DNA of 33,964 bases from Patescibacteria group bacterium UBA1400 (GTDB lineage: Bacteria > Patescibacteriota > Microgenomatia > UBA1400): contig DBQG01000032.1 in NCBI GenBank assembly GCA_002305125.1, positions 1-33,964 on the forward strand, read 5' to 3'. Below are positions 1-7,709 of this stretch, piece by piece. The notes under the pieces are model-generated. The model worked only from the letters and a program-made list of their open reading frames with translations. It was not told the origin of the DNA and did no database searches. The stretch's first letter is position 1, and the number at the start of each line of letters is the position of its first letter. The translations under genes were made by a program, and so were the position numbers.

Positions 1-43
1 TTTAAACAGGGCTTTTTTAAATATTCAACTTTTAATAGCTAAA

Positions 44-1690
44 TTACATACCCATGCCCATACCAGGCATTCCTGCTCCTCCAGGCATTCCCGGAGTTTT
101 ATCTTCCTTTTCAGGAAGATCGGTTACCAAACATTCTGTAGTTAAAATCATAGTTGCTACAGAAACTGCATTTTCCAAAGCTTTTCTAGTAACTTTAACA
201 GGATCAACGATGCCGTTTTTAAACATATCAACATACTCTCCTGAAAGAACATCAATTCCTGTTCCTGCCGGTCTTTTTAAAACCTCTTCAATAACTACTT
301 CACCCTTGAAACCGGCATTTTCCGCCAGATAACGGATTGGCCATCTTAAAGCTTCTTTAAGAATTTTTACTCCTGTAGCCTCGTCTGTTTCCGGAGTTAA
401 ACCCAGTTTTTTAATATCAAGGATTCTGCCAGCCTCAAGTAGGGCTACTCCTCCTCCCGGAACAATACCTTCTTCCACAGCTGCTTTAGTGGCTCCCACC
501 GCATCCTTAACCCTTTCTTTTTTCTCATTCATCTCTACCTCAGTAGCAGCGCCGACATTAATAACAGCCACTCCGCCGGAAAGTTTGGCAAGTCTTTCCT
601 GCAACTTTTCTTGATCAAACTCAGAATCTGTTTCTTCAATTTCTTTTCTTAAAGCTGCCACTCTAGCTTTAATAGCCTGGGAGCTTCCTTTGCCACCGAT
701 AATACGGCAGGTTTCTTTATCAGCCCAAACTTTATCGGCCTGACCACAGTCTTCGGGCGTAACCGAATCTAATTTTCTACCCGTATCTTCAGAAATTACT
801 GTTCCTCCGGTTAGAATGGCAATATCTGCCAGCATCTCTTTACGCCTGTCACCAAAGCCAGGAGCCTGAACTGCCAAAATATTAAAAGCACCCCGAAGTT
901 TATTAACTACCAAAGTTGCCAAGGCTTCTCCCTCAATCTCGTCAGCAATAATTACTAGGTTTTTGCTAACCTTAACAATGCCCTCCAAAAAAGGAAGCAT
1001 ATCGGAAACAGAAGAGATTTTCTGATCGGTAATCAAAATATAAGGATTTTCTATTTCTGCCTCCATGCTATCAGCATCTGTTACAAAGTAAGCCGAAGAG
1101 TAACCCTTGTCAAACTCCATACCCTCTTTATAGTCAATCGTTACTTCTAAACCCTGCCCCTCTTCAACCGTCACCACTCCGTCTTTACCTACTTTTTCCA
1201 AAGCCTCGGCAATAAGGGCACCGATCTTAGGATCAGCAGAAGATACTGTAGCTACTTGAGCGATTTCCTCTTTGCCCTTTACTGGTCTGGCTTTTCTCTT
1301 TATTTCTTCAACTACGGCTTCTGCTGCTTTTTCCAAACCTTTGTTTAAAATCATAGGGTTGGCTCCAGCAGTAATATTTTTAATCCCGCTTTCCACAATG
1401 GCTTGGGTTAAAACTGTGGCGGTAGTAGTTCCGTCGCCAGTATCATCATTGGTTTTGGAAGCAGCTTCCTTAACCAACTGAGCACCCATATTGGCAAAAG
1501 GATCTTCTAAATCAATCTCCTTGGCCACTGTTACTCCATCATGAACAACACTTGGAGCTCCCCACTTTTTATCTAAAGCTACGTTCCTACCTTTAGGACC
1601 TAAAGTTGTTACTACGGCTTTAGCCACAGCATCAACTCCAGCTTTAAGTTTAGTTCGGGCATCTTGGGCGTACAATAATTGTTTGGCCAT
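44..1690 (-). CDS. groEL: Chaperonin GroEL (Hsp60), 60 kDa subunit
   Basis: ATP-driven folding chamber subunit that works with GroES in the cytoplasm. At 548 residues it has the normal family length. Visible hallmarks are the N-terminal equatorial segment with TTLGPKGRNV, the nucleotide-binding GDGTTT near residue 87, the apical domain with PGFGDRRKEML, the C-terminal equatorial EEGIVPGGG, and the Gly/Met-rich tail ending GMPGMGMGM. The start is fixed by an AGGAGGAG ribosome site 5-6 bases upstream. It lies 22 bp downstream of groES and shares its CIRCE-controlled promoter. No hairpin terminator is visible between its stop and the window edge. The family assignment is certain. Confidence 0.99.
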   Translation of the reverse strand: MAKQLLYAQDARTKLKAGVDAVAKAVVTTLGPKGRNVALDKKWGAPSVVHDGVTVAKEIDLEDPFANMGAQLVKEAASKTNDDTGDGTTTATVLTQAIVESGIKNITAGANPMILNKGLEKAAEAVVEEIKRKARPVKGKEEIAQVATVSSADPKIGALIAEALEKVGKDGVVTVEEGQGLEVTIDYKEGMEFDKGYSSAYFVTDADSMEAEIENPYILITDQKISSVSDMLPFLEGIVKVSKNLVIIADEIEGEALATLVVNKLRGAFNILAVQAPGFGDRRKEMLADIAILTGGTVISEDTGRKLDSVTPEDCGQADKVWADKETCRIIGGKGSSQAIKARVAALRKEIEETDSEFDQEKLQERLAKLSGGVAVINVGAATEVEMNEKKERVKDAVGATKAAVEEGIVPGGGVALLEAGRILDIKKLGLTPETDEATGVKILKEALRWPIRYLAENAGFKGEVVIEEVLKRPAGTGIDVLSGEYVDMFKNGIVDPVKVTRKALENAVSVATMILTTECLVTDLPEKEDKTPGMPGGAGMPGMGMGM

Positions 1691-1712
1691 TTTTATCTCC
1701 TCCTAGTTTTTA

Positions 1713-2006
1713 TTATTTTTTAACAATTGCTAAAATATCCTCAAACTTAACAAATAAATATTCTTTTTCTCCCAAACCTAGCTTAACTTCATCTCCTCCC
1801 CACTTTTTATAAATAACCACATCTCCTTTTTTGCAAGGAGCTTTTCTTTTAGGTAAATCAGCACCTACAGCCAATACTTTGGCTTGTTGGGGTTTTTCAT
1901 CATGAGAATCGGGCAAATAAATACCTGAAGAAGTTTTTTTCTCTACCTCCACTGGCTCAAGTAATATATAACCTTGGGTAGGTTGAAGTTTGGATATGGA
2001 CTTCAT
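1713..2006 (-). CDS. groES: Co-chaperonin GroES (Hsp10)
   Basis: Lid of the GroEL chamber. It has 97 residues, typical of the family. It opens with the beta-barrel segment LQPTQGYILLEPVE and has the mobile-loop region KKTSSGIYLPDS, followed by the KKGDVVIYKKWGG roof segment. A strong AAGGAGG site precedes the ATG. It is first in the groES-groEL pair. Its promoter lies about 125 bp upstream, so unlike several other first genes in this window it has a long 5' leader of roughly 115 nt. Regulation is most likely by an HrcA-type repressor through the CIRCE element; hrcA itself is not in the window. Confidence 0.98.
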   Translation of the reverse strand: MKSISKLQPTQGYILLEPVEVEKKTSSGIYLPDSHDEKPQQAKVLAVGADLPKRKAPCKKGDVVIYKKWGGDEVKLGLGEKEYLFVKFEDILAIVKK

Positions 2007-2119
2007 ATCTCCTCCTTAAAACTAATTAATTAATTTAACCAACAATTTTATTAAAAACTTATATGCTTAAAAGCAGTTTATTTATTTAAACAGTATTAAA
2101 ATAAAAAGATTTAAACTAT

Positions 2120-2146
2120 TTATCACTCTATTATACCAAGTGCTAT
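2120..2146 (-). promoter_or_regulatory. CIRCE operator enclosing the extended -10 promoter of groESL
   Basis: On the minus strand the half-sites read ATAGCACTT and GAGTGATAA, separated by 9 nt. They match the CIRCE consensus TTAGCACTC-N9-GAGTGCTAA at 15 of 18 half-site positions. The 9-nt spacer is GGTATAATA. Together with the last T of the first half-site it forms an extended -10, TGGTATAAT (2130-2138), so a bound repressor would cover the core promoter. The predicted transcript start is near 2123. No good -35 is seen. The element sits directly after the stop codon of the upstream gene. Confidence 0.85.
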
Positions 2147-2147
2147 T

Positions 2148-2621
2148 TTAAAATGAAAGATCTTTTTTTGTCAAGAGTTTGGTGGTGGAAAAGTTCGGCT
2201 TAAAAGGGAAGATATAAAGTTGACCGCCAACCTTATCAATAAGTTCTTTTTTAAGACTTAAAAAGGGCGTATTTTCAGATATGGCTAAAACAGCCGGCTT
2301 AATTACCTGCAGTAAAGAAAAATAATCTTCTTTTTTAAAAGAAAGCGGCATGGGAAAAACTAAATCTGTTATACCTAGATCCAACAGGTTTTCTGCTCTT
2401 AAATTAAATGAGTTAACTGGCCTACCTTTTCCTTTTAACTGCCTTACTCTCTTATCCTGTTCTAAACCGATCACCAACAAATCTCCCTTGCTTTTAGCTG
2501 CTTTTAAAAACTCTTTATGGGCCAGGTGCAATAAGTCAAAACAACCTGTTACTAAAACTATTTTTTTTCTCTTAGTTCTATTTTTAAGAATATTTATGAG
2601 TTCTGCTAAAGAAACAATCAT
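2148..2621 (-). CDS. RfaE/TagD-type cytidylyltransferase-like protein
   Basis: Single-domain nucleotidyltransferase-like protein of 157 residues. The N-terminal segment VLVTGCFDLLHLAHKEFL (about residues 23-39) is the GxFDxxHxGH phosphate-binding motif, with Ala34 replacing the usual Gly in HxGH. A Lys/Arg-rich loop (RVRQLKGKGRPV) follows, and FSTTKLL near the C-terminus resembles the STT motif of RfaE C-domains. Members transfer CMP or AMP to sugar phosphates or similar substrates; the substrate here cannot be read. The start overlaps the stop of the upstream ATPase gene (ATGA), so translation is probably coupled. The unusual HLAH motif lowers confidence in catalytic activity. Confidence 0.75.
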   Translation of the reverse strand: MIVSLAELINILKNRTKRKKIVLVTGCFDLLHLAHKEFLKAAKSKGDLLVIGLEQDKRVRQLKGKGRPVNSFNLRAENLLDLGITDLVFPMPLSFKKEDYFSLLQVIKPAVLAISENTPFLSLKKELIDKVGGQLYIFPFKPNFSTTKLLTKKDLSF

Positions 2622-4780
2622 TGGCTTTTCCCAAGCGGTCTTGTATATCTTTCTCTTGATAAACGAAGAATCTTATCTTTATTCTTATTATTGCAGTTTG
2701 GTAAAGGAAGTGTTTGGGCATAAAAAGGAGTGGAGGTCAAATTATCAATAGCCAACTTGATGATCGTCTGATAATTACCCAGTTTAACCAAATCCTCTTC
2801 TTCAAACTCTTTACCAAACTCTCTTGCCAAATGATAGGCGTCAGCAGCACCAACCAAAAAAGTAATCAAAGTGCCGGTATTGCCAAAAATTGCTTTTTGC
2901 ATTTCCTCTGACAGTTGGCCAATATACTGATTAGCTACATTAATATTAAGCCTATATTTTCTGGCTTCAGATAAAATTTTAATAAAAGAAGTTGTGGCAA
3001 AATTTTGAAACTCGTCTACATAAAGATAAAAATCTTTTCTTTGTTCCTCTGCTATCCTTACCCTATTCATAGCACTAAGTTGCATTCTGGTAATAAACAT
3101 GGCTCCCAACAGGGCGGCATTATCTTCTCCCAACTTTCCCTGAGAAAAATTACAAAGCAAGATCTTTCCCTGATCCATAAACTCTTCAAGGTCAATGGTC
3201 GAATGAGGATGACCAATAATCTGTCTTATCATAGGTGAAGTAACAAACTGGCCAACTTTATTTAAAATAGGAGAAATTGCTTCAGATCTAAACTTATCTG
3301 ACATCTTATCATATTCTTTAAACCAAAAGTTTTGTAGCACCTCATCACAGTATTTATCCACAACCTTTTTCCGGAAATCATCATCTGATAAAAGTCTAGG
3401 AACATCCACTAAAGTACTTGCGGGCCTTTTGACTAAAGTCAAAATTGTATTTCTTAAAATATACTCCAATCTTGGTCCCCAGGAATAAGAGTAAAGTTTA
3501 TGAAAAATGTCCACAATTCCAGAAGCTATTAACTCAGCATGTTCAGGTTTTTTTACTTCTAGGGGGTTTATCCTGAAAGGAAAATTGGTATCGGCAGGAT
3601 CCAAATAACAAACATCGTTAATTCTATGAGAAGGAACATAGTCAAGTAAAATGTGACAAAGGTCTCCGTGAGGATCAATTACAGCCACTCCCTCATTATT
3701 TCTAATATCGTTAATAGCCATATTGGCAATTAAAGTAGATTTACCAGTGCCGGTTTTCCCAATAATATAAACATGACGCCGCCTATCAATCCTTTTAATA
3801 CCAAAGTTGGTTACAGAGTTTTTAAACTCAGTTTTGGCAAAAAAGTTAATTTCTTCTTTTTCACTCTCAGTTAAACCAGTGGATATAGGCAGGTTTTCCG
3901 GAGGTTCAGAGGCAATCTGACCTCCCCAGCTGATATTTTTGATTTTCGCCAGACTTTCATTGGGCAGATGATAAATAGTTGCCAGTTCATCAATATTTAA
4001 ATATTGATATTTAGGTATGTACTTAAAACTTCTTTGTTTGATGGCCTCTAAAAATTTATCTTTAAAAAGCTTGGGTTTTTTTACAACTAAACTGTTACCT
4101 TCGCCTGAGGTCAAGTTACCAAAACTGCCTGAAAGATGATTTAAAAAAGCACTGCCTGCCTCTTTATTAACAGAAATTGTCAGAACTTTAATGCTTGTTT
4201 GAAATGCTTTTTGACTAATTTTCTGCTGAATCATGTTTGTTTGCGGATGAGCTCTGGTTCTTCCCTCCTCGCCAGTAGGAATACCAGCGTCGAGTATTTT
4301 TCTAGCAGAACTGGCATAACTTGAAGAAGAAGGAACAACTAAAATCTGGACCAGAGCTTTATCATCGGGTCCGGCTTTGGAAAGAGTTCCTAAAAGCGAT
4401 GATAAAGGATCAATATCTTTAAAATCATTGTAGTTTTTCAAAGGATAATAGTAGGGCTTGGCAAGCACCAGTTGGCCACAAGAAGCTTTATCAAAAGGCC
4501 AAGCAGTCAGATAATCTTTAACCCTGGCCACCACTGCCTTAGGATACTGAGCTGACAGCTGGGAAACAAAATAAGGCTCAAACTCCCGCGAGACAACAGC
4601 ATAAAAATGAATTGTCTGTTCAAACAGTCCAATCTCAAACACTAGGCATTTTTGCCGGCCCAAAAGCTTTTCCCAAAAAGAAGAACTAATATTGGAAAGG
4701 GAGGCAAAAAGAGCTGCTGAAGCCTCAGGAGTCTCTTCGCTTTCCTTGGGAACTTTAATTTCTAACACTACCTTATCCAT
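2618..4780 (-). CDS. VirD4/TraD-like DNA-translocase ATPase
   Basis: A 720-residue P-loop ATPase of the type IV coupling protein / HerA-FtsK class. The first 330 residues carry no motif I recognise. Walker A is GKTGTGKS (341-348), followed by a VAVIDPHGDL strand. Walker B is YVDEFQNF with Asp589-Glu590, and the region with EARKYRLNINVANQYIGQL is typical of TraM-recognition/TraD-type ATPases. No transmembrane segment is evident. No relaxase or other conjugation gene is nearby, so I infer a chromosomal role such as DNA uptake or transfer, or type IV pilus-associated work. An extended -10 lies exactly 6 nt before the ATG. The 3' end overlaps the nucleotidyltransferase start by 4 bp. Confidence 0.85.
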   Translation of the reverse strand: MDKVVLEIKVPKESEETPEASAALFASLSNISSSFWEKLLGRQKCLVFEIGLFEQTIHFYAVVSREFEPYFVSQLSAQYPKAVVARVKDYLTAWPFDKASCGQLVLAKPYYYPLKNYNDFKDIDPLSSLLGTLSKAGPDDKALVQILVVPSSSSYASSARKILDAGIPTGEEGRTRAHPQTNMIQQKISQKAFQTSIKVLTISVNKEAGSAFLNHLSGSFGNLTSGEGNSLVVKKPKLFKDKFLEAIKQRSFKYIPKYQYLNIDELATIYHLPNESLAKIKNISWGGQIASEPPENLPISTGLTESEKEEINFFAKTEFKNSVTNFGIKRIDRRRHVYIIGKTGTGKSTLIANMAINDIRNNEGVAVIDPHGDLCHILLDYVPSHRINDVCYLDPADTNFPFRINPLEVKKPEHAELIASGIVDIFHKLYSYSWGPRLEYILRNTILTLVKRPASTLVDVPRLLSDDDFRKKVVDKYCDEVLQNFWFKEYDKMSDKFRSEAISPILNKVGQFVTSPMIRQIIGHPHSTIDLEEFMDQGKILLCNFSQGKLGEDNAALLGAMFITRMQLSAMNRVRIAEEQRKDFYLYVDEFQNFATTSFIKILSEARKYRLNINVANQYIGQLSEEMQKAIFGNTGTLITFLVGAADAYHLAREFGKEFEEEDLVKLGNYQTIIKLAIDNLTSTPFYAQTLPLPNCNNKNKDKILRLSRERYTRPLGKSQ

Positions 4781-4786
4781 AAGATT

Positions 4787-4795
4787 ATTTTATCA
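4787..4795 (-). promoter_or_regulatory. Extended -10 promoter, leaderless start of the VirD4-like gene
   Basis: The minus strand reads TG-A-TAAAAT, then 6 nt (AATCTT), then the ATG at 4780. The predicted +1 is therefore the A of the start codon. A TTGTTA about 18 bp upstream could serve as -35 (4 of 6). No Shine-Dalgarno is present. Confidence 0.6.
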
Positions 4796-4858
4796 TCTAA
4801 AAACTATTATTAACAATTAGGCTTTTAAAAAGATAAAAGCAATCCAAAACAAGCAGGT

Positions 4859-5815
4859 TTAAGCAAAATGATCCCAGCTTTGGGATTTAAAAGGTTTTAG
4901 CTTGTCGGCAACTTTTACCCGTTGACCGAAAGAAAAAGGTTTTATTCTACCGATAACAGTTGTCCTAATTCCTGTCGTCTGAGAGATCTGTTTAACCTTA
5001 TCCAAATTTTTTTTCTTACAAGTAAACAAAAGCTCATAATCTTCTCCGTATGTAAAAGCAGCCTGATGAACATCAACTCCCAGTTTTTTGGCTGCTTTTT
5101 CTCCGGCTTTAGACACAGGCAGCTTCTTAAGCTCAAGCTCAACTCCAACTCTACTTGCCTGACAAAGCTTTAAAAGGTCACCTGAAAGGCCGTCGGAAAT
5201 ATCCATCATTGCTGTTGCAAGCTTGCTTTTACCTAATAGTTTGCCCATCTCCATTCTTGGCTGAGGGATAAAAAACTTTTGCAAACAAACACTAGGAGAG
5301 TCTTTCCCTCCTTTTTCCAGCAGTTTTAAACCAAGCCCTGCCTCACCTAAAAATCCGGTTGTCAGCAAAAGATCTCCGGGCCTGGCTCCGGAACGCAACA
5401 CCAGTCTTTCCGATTTTACTTCTCCCATTAAAAACACGTCGATAAACAAGTGGTCAGATTTGGCTAAATTGCCTCCGGAAACTTTAACCTTATACTTTTT
5501 AAACTCAGCTAAAAGCCCCGTATAAAAAGAGTCAATAAAGTGAGCATTCAGGTTTTTAGGAAGACCTAAAGAAACTAGGGCAGCTAAAGGTTTTCCGCCC
5601 ATAGCAGCAATATCAGATAGGTTAATTAAGGCTGCTTTTCTTCCTAAATCAGAAGGTTTAAACCAATCTTTTTTAAAATGAGAGTCTTCAACCAGACTGT
5701 CACAGGTCAATAAAAGATATTTATTGGCAGAAAGTTTAAAGAAACCGGCGTCGTCACCAACTGAAGAGCTGCCAATTTTTTTAATAATGTGTTTAATTAA
5801 ATCAGCTTCTAACAC
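4859..5815 (-). CDS. thiL: Thiamine-monophosphate kinase ThiL
   Basis: Phosphorylates thiamine monophosphate to the cofactor thiamine diphosphate using ATP. At 318 residues it matches the family. Visible PurM-fold motifs are SVGDDAGFF (near residue 18), the metal-binding DSLVEDSHF, MDISDGLSGDL and YGEDYELLFT. The start is GTG (gtg tta gaa), supported by an extended -10 exactly 6 nt upstream and no ribosome site. It lies 29 bp downstream of the carbonic-anhydrase-like gene but seems to have its own promoter. No other thiamine gene is in the window; ThiL alone would only make sense with salvage or genes elsewhere. Confidence 0.95.
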   Translation of the reverse strand: MLEADLIKHIIKKIGSSSVGDDAGFFKLSANKYLLLTCDSLVEDSHFKKDWFKPSDLGRKAALINLSDIAAMGGKPLAALVSLGLPKNLNAHFIDSFYTGLLAEFKKYKVKVSGGNLAKSDHLFIDVFLMGEVKSERLVLRSGARPGDLLLTTGFLGEAGLGLKLLEKGGKDSPSVCLQKFFIPQPRMEMGKLLGKSKLATAMMDISDGLSGDLLKLCQASRVGVELELKKLPVSKAGEKAAKKLGVDVHQAAFTYGEDYELLFTCKKKNLDKVKQISQTTGIRTTVIGRIKPFSFGQRVKVADKLKPFKSQSWDHFA

Positions 5816-5821
5816 TAGCTA

Positions 5822-5830
5822 ATCTTAACA
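5822..5830 (-). promoter_or_regulatory. Extended -10 promoter, leaderless GTG start of thiL
   Basis: The minus strand reads TG-T-TAAGAT, then 6 nt (TAGCTA), then GTG at 5815. This is the same geometry as at 4787, 9285 and 11112. The hexamer is 4 of 6 to TATAAT; the TG dinucleotide would compensate. Confidence 0.5.
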
Positions 5831-5844
5831 CAACAAACGTTCTA

Positions 5845-6714
5845 TTAGTTAATATCCATCCTTGTTAATTTAAGAGCAGCCTGAGCCTGAGCAAGATGTG
5901 CTTCTAAAAGACTCATTTCTTCTGTTTGAGAATCAGCATCTCTTTTATCAACCACTAAGACTATACCGTCTTTTAAAGCAGCTTCATGAAAGGCATTATG
6001 ATGTCCAGTAATAATATTAAAAGGAATTTGAATATTCCACTTATATAAGGCTTCTACCAATTCTGCTGTTTTAGCTTCCTGGCCTGTTTTAGCTAAATAT
6101 TCTTTTACCTTACTTAAAGACAAAGAGGCATGAAAAGACAGGGCATTTTCTTGCTGCATTTGGGTTTTTAGCTCTGGCTTAACTCCTCTCGCCTGACTGC
6201 TGGTATCAACATAAACTACCAAAGAGTAGTGCTGAGCTTCTGTACCGGACAAAAGTCCTTGCTTGCCTTCATAGCCAAATTTTGCCTGAATCATGTCTTC
6301 AACTTCTGATCCTTTTACTCCGATAACACTTCCCACCGCATTGGCAGCTCCGCAATCAACGTGAGTGCCTGAATTGGCAAATTGATGCTGTTCATCAAGC
6401 CTCTCATCAACACAATGACCAATTAAACCTAAATCCCTATAAAAACCACCCATTAGTTCAAGGCTGGTTAAATTAAACTCAATCCCGGCAATGTTAACTT
6501 TTCCTTCTTTAGCAGCTTCTCTAAGTTGAGACCAAACCGGACTTTCCTCATCACCAAAAAACTTGGCACCATCCCCCTCGGCAGTAAAAACAATACCAGC
6601 TCCTGCATAGCTTCCCAAATAAGTATCAGGATCATTAATAACTTCTTTCCAGGCAGTCAAAGCCTGGGTAAATTCTTTTGAAGAAGTAGGTTCTGTTTCT
6701 TGTATAGTTGCCAT
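5845..6714 (-). CDS. Unfamiliar protein with beta-carbonic-anhydrase-like metal motifs
   Basis: A 289-residue, acidic, soluble protein that I do not recognise as a named family. Its most informative stretch is around residues 99-122: GHCVDER (Cys101, Asp103, Arg105) then, 15 residues on, THVDCGA (His118, Cys121). Beta-carbonic anhydrases bind zinc through a CxDxR cysteine plus an HxxC pair, usually about 50 residues apart, so this is a compressed look-alike; His110 is another possible ligand. I infer a metal site and possibly carbonic-anhydrase-like chemistry. The start is chosen at the ATG with AAAGGG 6 nt upstream; an in-frame ATG at 6729 is the alternative. No partner is evident from the neighbours. 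Confidence 0.6.
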   Translation of the reverse strand: MATIQETEPTSSKEFTQALTAWKEVINDPDTYLGSYAGAGIVFTAEGDGAKFFGDEESPVWSQLREAAKEGKVNIAGIEFNLTSLELMGGFYRDLGLIGHCVDERLDEQHQFANSGTHVDCGAANAVGSVIGVKGSEVEDMIQAKFGYEGKQGLLSGTEAQHYSLVVYVDTSSQARGVKPELKTQMQQENALSFHASLSLSKVKEYLAKTGQEAKTAELVEALYKWNIQIPFNIITGHHNAFHEAALKDGIVLVVDKRDADSQTEEMSLLEAHLAQAQAALKLTRMDIN

Positions 6715-6788
6715 TTTTGTCCCTTTCATTTTTTAATTTACTTATTTAAATTACTTAAAACTAGCAACACAGTTAAAATAGCAAATAT

Positions 6789-7709
6789 TTAGATTTTTTT
6801 CAAGGCTTTGCCGTATTTTTGTAAAATCATCTGACCCTGGTTTTTATTAACCAAAAAAGCTGTTTTTAAAGTTACCTGTTTTATTTGTTTTTTCTTTTTT
6901 TGTAGAATTTTTTCCTGCCAGGAAAAAGCAAACTGATTTAAAATTTTAACTAATCCCACAACAACATTATCATCTTGTTTTTTTAAAAAATTACTATTCC
7001 TTTTAGCGACTGTCTCTTTTTTGCTGGTTTGATTATTCAAAAAATTAGGCAGATAACTTTTTACCCAGATATTTTCTTGCAAAAAAGTTTGAAGTATATC
7101 ACCTCTGTTTACTAAAACCTTCATCTGAGCAATTTCATGGGCTATAAACAGATTCTGTTGCTGTTTTCTAATTTTTAAGGCATCTTCTTCTAAAAAAAGA
7201 TTGGCACAAATCTTATCTTTAAGATTCTTTTTGTTTTTACCTATCCTTGGTCTTTTTTTTAAAACTGTTAAAATAGCAAGAAGTAAAAGCCTTGTTAACC
7301 ATAAAGTGTTTTTTTTAGTAATAATAAAGAGGTCAATATCATCATTTTTATTACTGTTTAACATTGCTAAGCCACCGGTTAAAGCAATTCCTTTAACAAA
7401 AGGAACTGCTTTAATAATATTTACCATTTCTTGGGCAATTTTTTCTTTTTTAAGGCTCGGTTTTAATCTTTTTTTTCTGATCATGACTATTGCCTGCCTG
7501 CCTTTTAAAAAAAAGAGGTCATCTTCTTTGTCTACTTTACCTTTTTTAATTAGACCCGCTAATATTTTAGATAAATCATCCCCGGCAAGAGAGTATTTTA
7601 TAAGAAGTCTTTTAATTTCTTTTTGTTTAAGAGGATAGTGAAAAAGATTATGATAACTTAGAGTTTTTAAAACCGCTTTTTCAAGCCGTCTACTGTTGTT
7701 TAATACCAT
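6789..7709 (-). CDS. Nucleotidyltransferase-fold protein with N-terminal winged-helix region
   Basis: A 306-residue, very basic protein. Residues 10-75 look like a small winged helix (LKTLSYHNLFHYPL then LIKKGKVDKEDDLFFL). Residues 109-130 read ALTGGLAMLNSNKNDDIDLF, the GSxAxGxxxxxSDIDL signature of the pol-beta/MNT nucleotidyltransferase fold with Asp124 and Asp126 as the metal pair. The rest is Lys-rich and helical, with one hydrophobic stretch (LTRLLLLAILTVL). This architecture resembles uncharacterised proteins of candidate-phyla bacteria; the substrate is unknown. Its start lies inside the end of the upstream solute-binding gene (20-bp overlap), so the two are co-transcribed. No clear ribosome site. 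Confidence 0.65.
   Translation of the reverse strand: MVLNNSRRLEKAVLKTLSYHNLFHYPLKQKEIKRLLIKYSLAGDDLSKILAGLIKKGKVDKEDDLFFLKGRQAIVMIRKKRLKPSLKKEKIAQEMVNIIKAVPFVKGIALTGGLAMLNSNKNDDIDLFIITKKNTLWLTRLLLLAILTVLKKRPRIGKNKKNLKDKICANLFLEEDALKIRKQQQNLFIAHEIAQMKVLVNRGDILQTFLQENIWVKSYLPNFLNNQTSKKETVAKRNSNFLKKQDDNVVVGLVKILNQFAFSWQEKILQKKKKQIKQVTLKTAFLVNKNQGQMILQKYGKALKKI

Noticed and set aside
2350..2751. 133-codon plus-strand open frame
   Set aside because: It crosses the end of the VirD4-like gene and the cytidylyltransferase-like gene in antisense and shows no motif.
4942..5173. Open frames on both strands inside thiL
   Set aside because: They are shifted or antisense readings of the ThiL coding sequence, whose motifs are intact through this region.
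7201..7638. 145-codon plus-strand open frame
   Set aside because: It is antisense to the nucleotidyltransferase-fold gene, which has the DIDL motif. The Phe/Leu/Ile-rich product is what antisense of a Lys-rich gene gives.
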